Made by a program: the position numbers and the translations under genes. The notes under the pieces are model-generated. The model was not told where the DNA came from. It worked only from the letters and a program-made list of their open reading frames with translations, and made no database searches. Of a DNA stretch of 64,000 nucleotides, positions 62,701 to 64,000 are shown one piece after another. Origin of the DNA: Pelagibacteraceae bacterium (GTDB lineage: Bacteria > Pseudomonadota > Alphaproteobacteria > HIMB59 > GCA-002718135); NCBI GenBank assembly GCA_002717485.1, contig PBDW01000007.1, forward strand, positions 124,001-188,000, in the 5' to 3' direction. Every line of letters starts with the position of its first letter. The stretch's first letter is position 1.

Positions 62701-63861
62701 ATGATACCAAGTAAACCTATTAACAAACCATCTAATCCAAATTTTTCCAGCGGTCCTTGTGCTAAAAGGCCAGGATGGAACTTAAAAGCTCTATCAGATT
62801 CTAATATCGGAAGATCTCATAGATCATCAGAATGCAAAAATAAAATAAATGATATAATTATTAAATCTAAAGAAATATTAAATTTACCAGATTCTTATTT
62901 ACTTGGAATAATGCCCGCCTCTGATACTGGAGCATTAGAATCTGCTCTTTGGTCATTACTTGGAAAAAGAAATGTTGATATTTTAGCTTGGGAGAACTTT
63001 GGTCAAGATTGGGTCAAGGACGTTGTTGATCAGCTTAAAATCAATAATGTTAACACACATCTCGCTAAATATGGTGATATTTCAAACTTAAATAGTGTTA
63101 ACTTTGATAATGATGTGATTTTTACTTGGAATGGAACTACTTCAGGAGTTTGTGTTCCAAATGCTGAATGGATACCAAATAATAGACAAGGGTTAACAAT
63201 TTGTGACGCAACTTCTGCAATATTTGCAATGGAAATGGATTTTAACAAACTTGATGTAATTACATGGTCTTGGCAAAAAGTACTAGGGGGAGAAGCTGCT
63301 CATGGAATGTTAGCACTATCTCCTAGAGCTGTTTCTAGACTTGAAGAATACTCACCAAAATGGCCAATTCCAAAAATATTTAGACTAACTAATGATAAAA
63401 AACTTATAAAAGGAATTTTTGAAGGCAGTACAATTAATACACCCTCAATGTTATGTGTAGAAGATGCTTTAGATACCTTAAATTGGGTAAAATCTATTGG
63501 AGGAAATGCTGAATTAATTAAACGTTCAAAAAATAATCTTCATATCGTAACTGAATGGGTTAATAAAAGTAACTGGATTGAATTTTTAAATCAAGATAAG
63601 AACACAAGATCTTCTACTAGTATTACTTTAAGGATAAAAGATGAATGGTTTAATAATTTTAATGAAAATGAACAGAGAAATAAAATAAAGGATATGTTAA
63701 AGATACTTCAAAATGAAAAAGTTGCATTTGATATTAATGGTTACAACAAAGCTCCACCAAGCTTAAGATTATGGGGCGGGGCAACAATAGAAAATGAAAA
63801 TATGAAATTACTACTTCCTTGGTTAGACTGGTCTTATAACAAAATTAAAAATAATGTTTAA
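62701..63861 (+). CDS. serC: Phosphoserine aminotransferase SerC
   Basis: Converts 3-phosphohydroxypyruvate to phosphoserine. The ATG at 62701 gives 386 residues starting MIPSKPINKPSNPNFSSGP, which matches the alphaproteobacterial SerC type (CAKRPGW follows). An earlier ATG at 62686 would overlap the DUF1015 gene. ITWSWQKVLGGEAAHGML contains the PLP Lys. RSHRSSECKNKI and GTTSGVCVPN are further conserved parts. It overlaps serA by 8 bp. Confidence 0.95.
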   Translation: MIPSKPINKPSNPNFSSGPCAKRPGWNLKALSDSNIGRSHRSSECKNKINDIIIKSKEILNLPDSYLLGIMPASDTGALESALWSLLGKRNVDILAWENFGQDWVKDVVDQLKINNVNTHLAKYGDISNLNSVNFDNDVIFTWNGTTSGVCVPNAEWIPNNRQGLTICDATSAIFAMEMDFNKLDVITWSWQKVLGGEAAHGMLALSPRAVSRLEEYSPKWPIPKIFRLTNDKKLIKGIFEGSTINTPSMLCVEDALDTLNWVKSIGGNAELIKRSKNNLHIVTEWVNKSNWIEFLNQDKNTRSSTSITLRIKDEWFNNFNENEQRNKIKDMLKILQNEKVAFDINGYNKAPPSLRLWGGATIENENMKLLLPWLDWSYNKIKNNV

Positions 63862-64000
63862 GGTATTAATTTCAGATAATATGGATGCAAAGGCTCAAGA
63901 AGTTTTTATTAAAAACAATATTGATGTTGATATAAAAACTGGACTAAATGAAGAAGAGTTAATTGAATTAATACCTAATTACAACGCCTTATTAGTAAGA
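63854..64000 (+). CDS. serA: D-3-phosphoglycerate dehydrogenase SerA (5' part)
   Basis: The first 49 codons of a gene cut by the window end. MFKVLISDNMDAKAQEVF and the following EEELIELIPNYNALLVR match the N-terminal substrate/ACT-distal lobe of SerA, which oxidises 3-phosphoglycerate to start serine synthesis. The position directly after serC, overlapping it, is the usual alphaproteobacterial serC-serA pair. The catalytic region lies outside the window. Confidence 0.88.
   Translation, partial: MFKVLISDNMDAKAQEVFIKNNIDVDIKTGLNEEELIELIPNYNALLVR

Noticed and set aside
1-64000. Search for tRNA/rRNA genes, CRISPR arrays, IS elements, phage genes or restriction/defence systems
   Set aside because: Spacers are too short and AT-rich for tRNA genes, no spaced repeats of CRISPR type were seen, and no transposase, integrase or defence-like protein was recognised.

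Overview
The window is a gene-dense, very AT-rich (by eye about 70% A+T) stretch of a bacterial chromosome using the standard code. Gene families and gene order are those of Alphaproteobacteria: bamA-skp-lpxD-fabZ-lpxA-lpxI-lpxB, trpEGDC-moaC-lexA, tpiA-secG-pyrG-kdsA-eno-ftsB-pdhABC-lipA, ispDF, ntrYX-trkA and a GTTC-N7-GTTC LexA box. Tiny spacers, overlapping genes and missing neighbours (comEC, moeA, lpd, dusB, ntrBC) suggest a streamlined genome of the kind found in free-living marine lineages. The exact clade is not resolved. No rRNA, tRNA, CRISPR array, insertion sequence or prophage was seen. No gene-free stretch exceeds about 170 bp; the longest is 27799-27968.

Layout. 1-6010 (+): outer-membrane assembly and lipid A synthesis (3' part of bamA, skp, lpxD, fabZ, lpxA, lpxI, lpxB). 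6003-15766 (-): ppiD, trpE, trpG, trpD, trpC, moaC, lexA, gltX, gltA. 15860-25755 (+): tpiA, secG, pyrG, kdsA, eno, ftsB, the pyruvate dehydrogenase genes pdhA/B/C, lipA and a RatA/Coq10-like gene. 25762-27798 (-): pncC, pgpA, ispDF. 27969-40458 (+): ntrY, ntrX, trkA, a class IV aminotransferase, a beta-hydroxyacid dehydrogenase, a fused indolepyruvate ferredoxin oxidoreductase, a drug/metabolite-type (DMT) exporter, msrB and an MFS transporter. 40528-41840 (-): a small protein, a second DMT transporter and a 58-residue membrane protein. 41850-42476 (+): alkA-like glycosylase.

42466-57283 is a purine-degradation island built as two operons diverging from a 50-bp spacer. Leftward: uraH, xdhA, xdhB, xdhC, guanine deaminase and puuD (membrane cytochrome-linked urate hydroxylase). 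Rightward: puuE, uraD, alc, allA, a complete BMP-type ABC importer (ATPase, two permeases, binding protein) and a purine-type phosphoribosyltransferase. Together they take guanine or xanthine through urate, 5-hydroxyisourate, OHCU, allantoin and allantoate to ureidoglycolate, then glyoxylate plus urea. No urease or dedicated regulator is in the window.

57283-64000: small membrane protein, rhodanese, hypothetical protein, third DMT transporter, 3-mercaptopyruvate sulfurtransferase with a coupled 31-residue membrane peptide, TrpB2, a DUF1015 protein, serC and the start of serA.

The most unusual points are a pyruvate dehydrogenase whose E2 lacks any lipoyl domain while E1-beta carries the only visible one, the compact and regulator-free purine divergon, and several tiny membrane-protein genes. 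Nothing seen amounts with confidence to an entirely new system.
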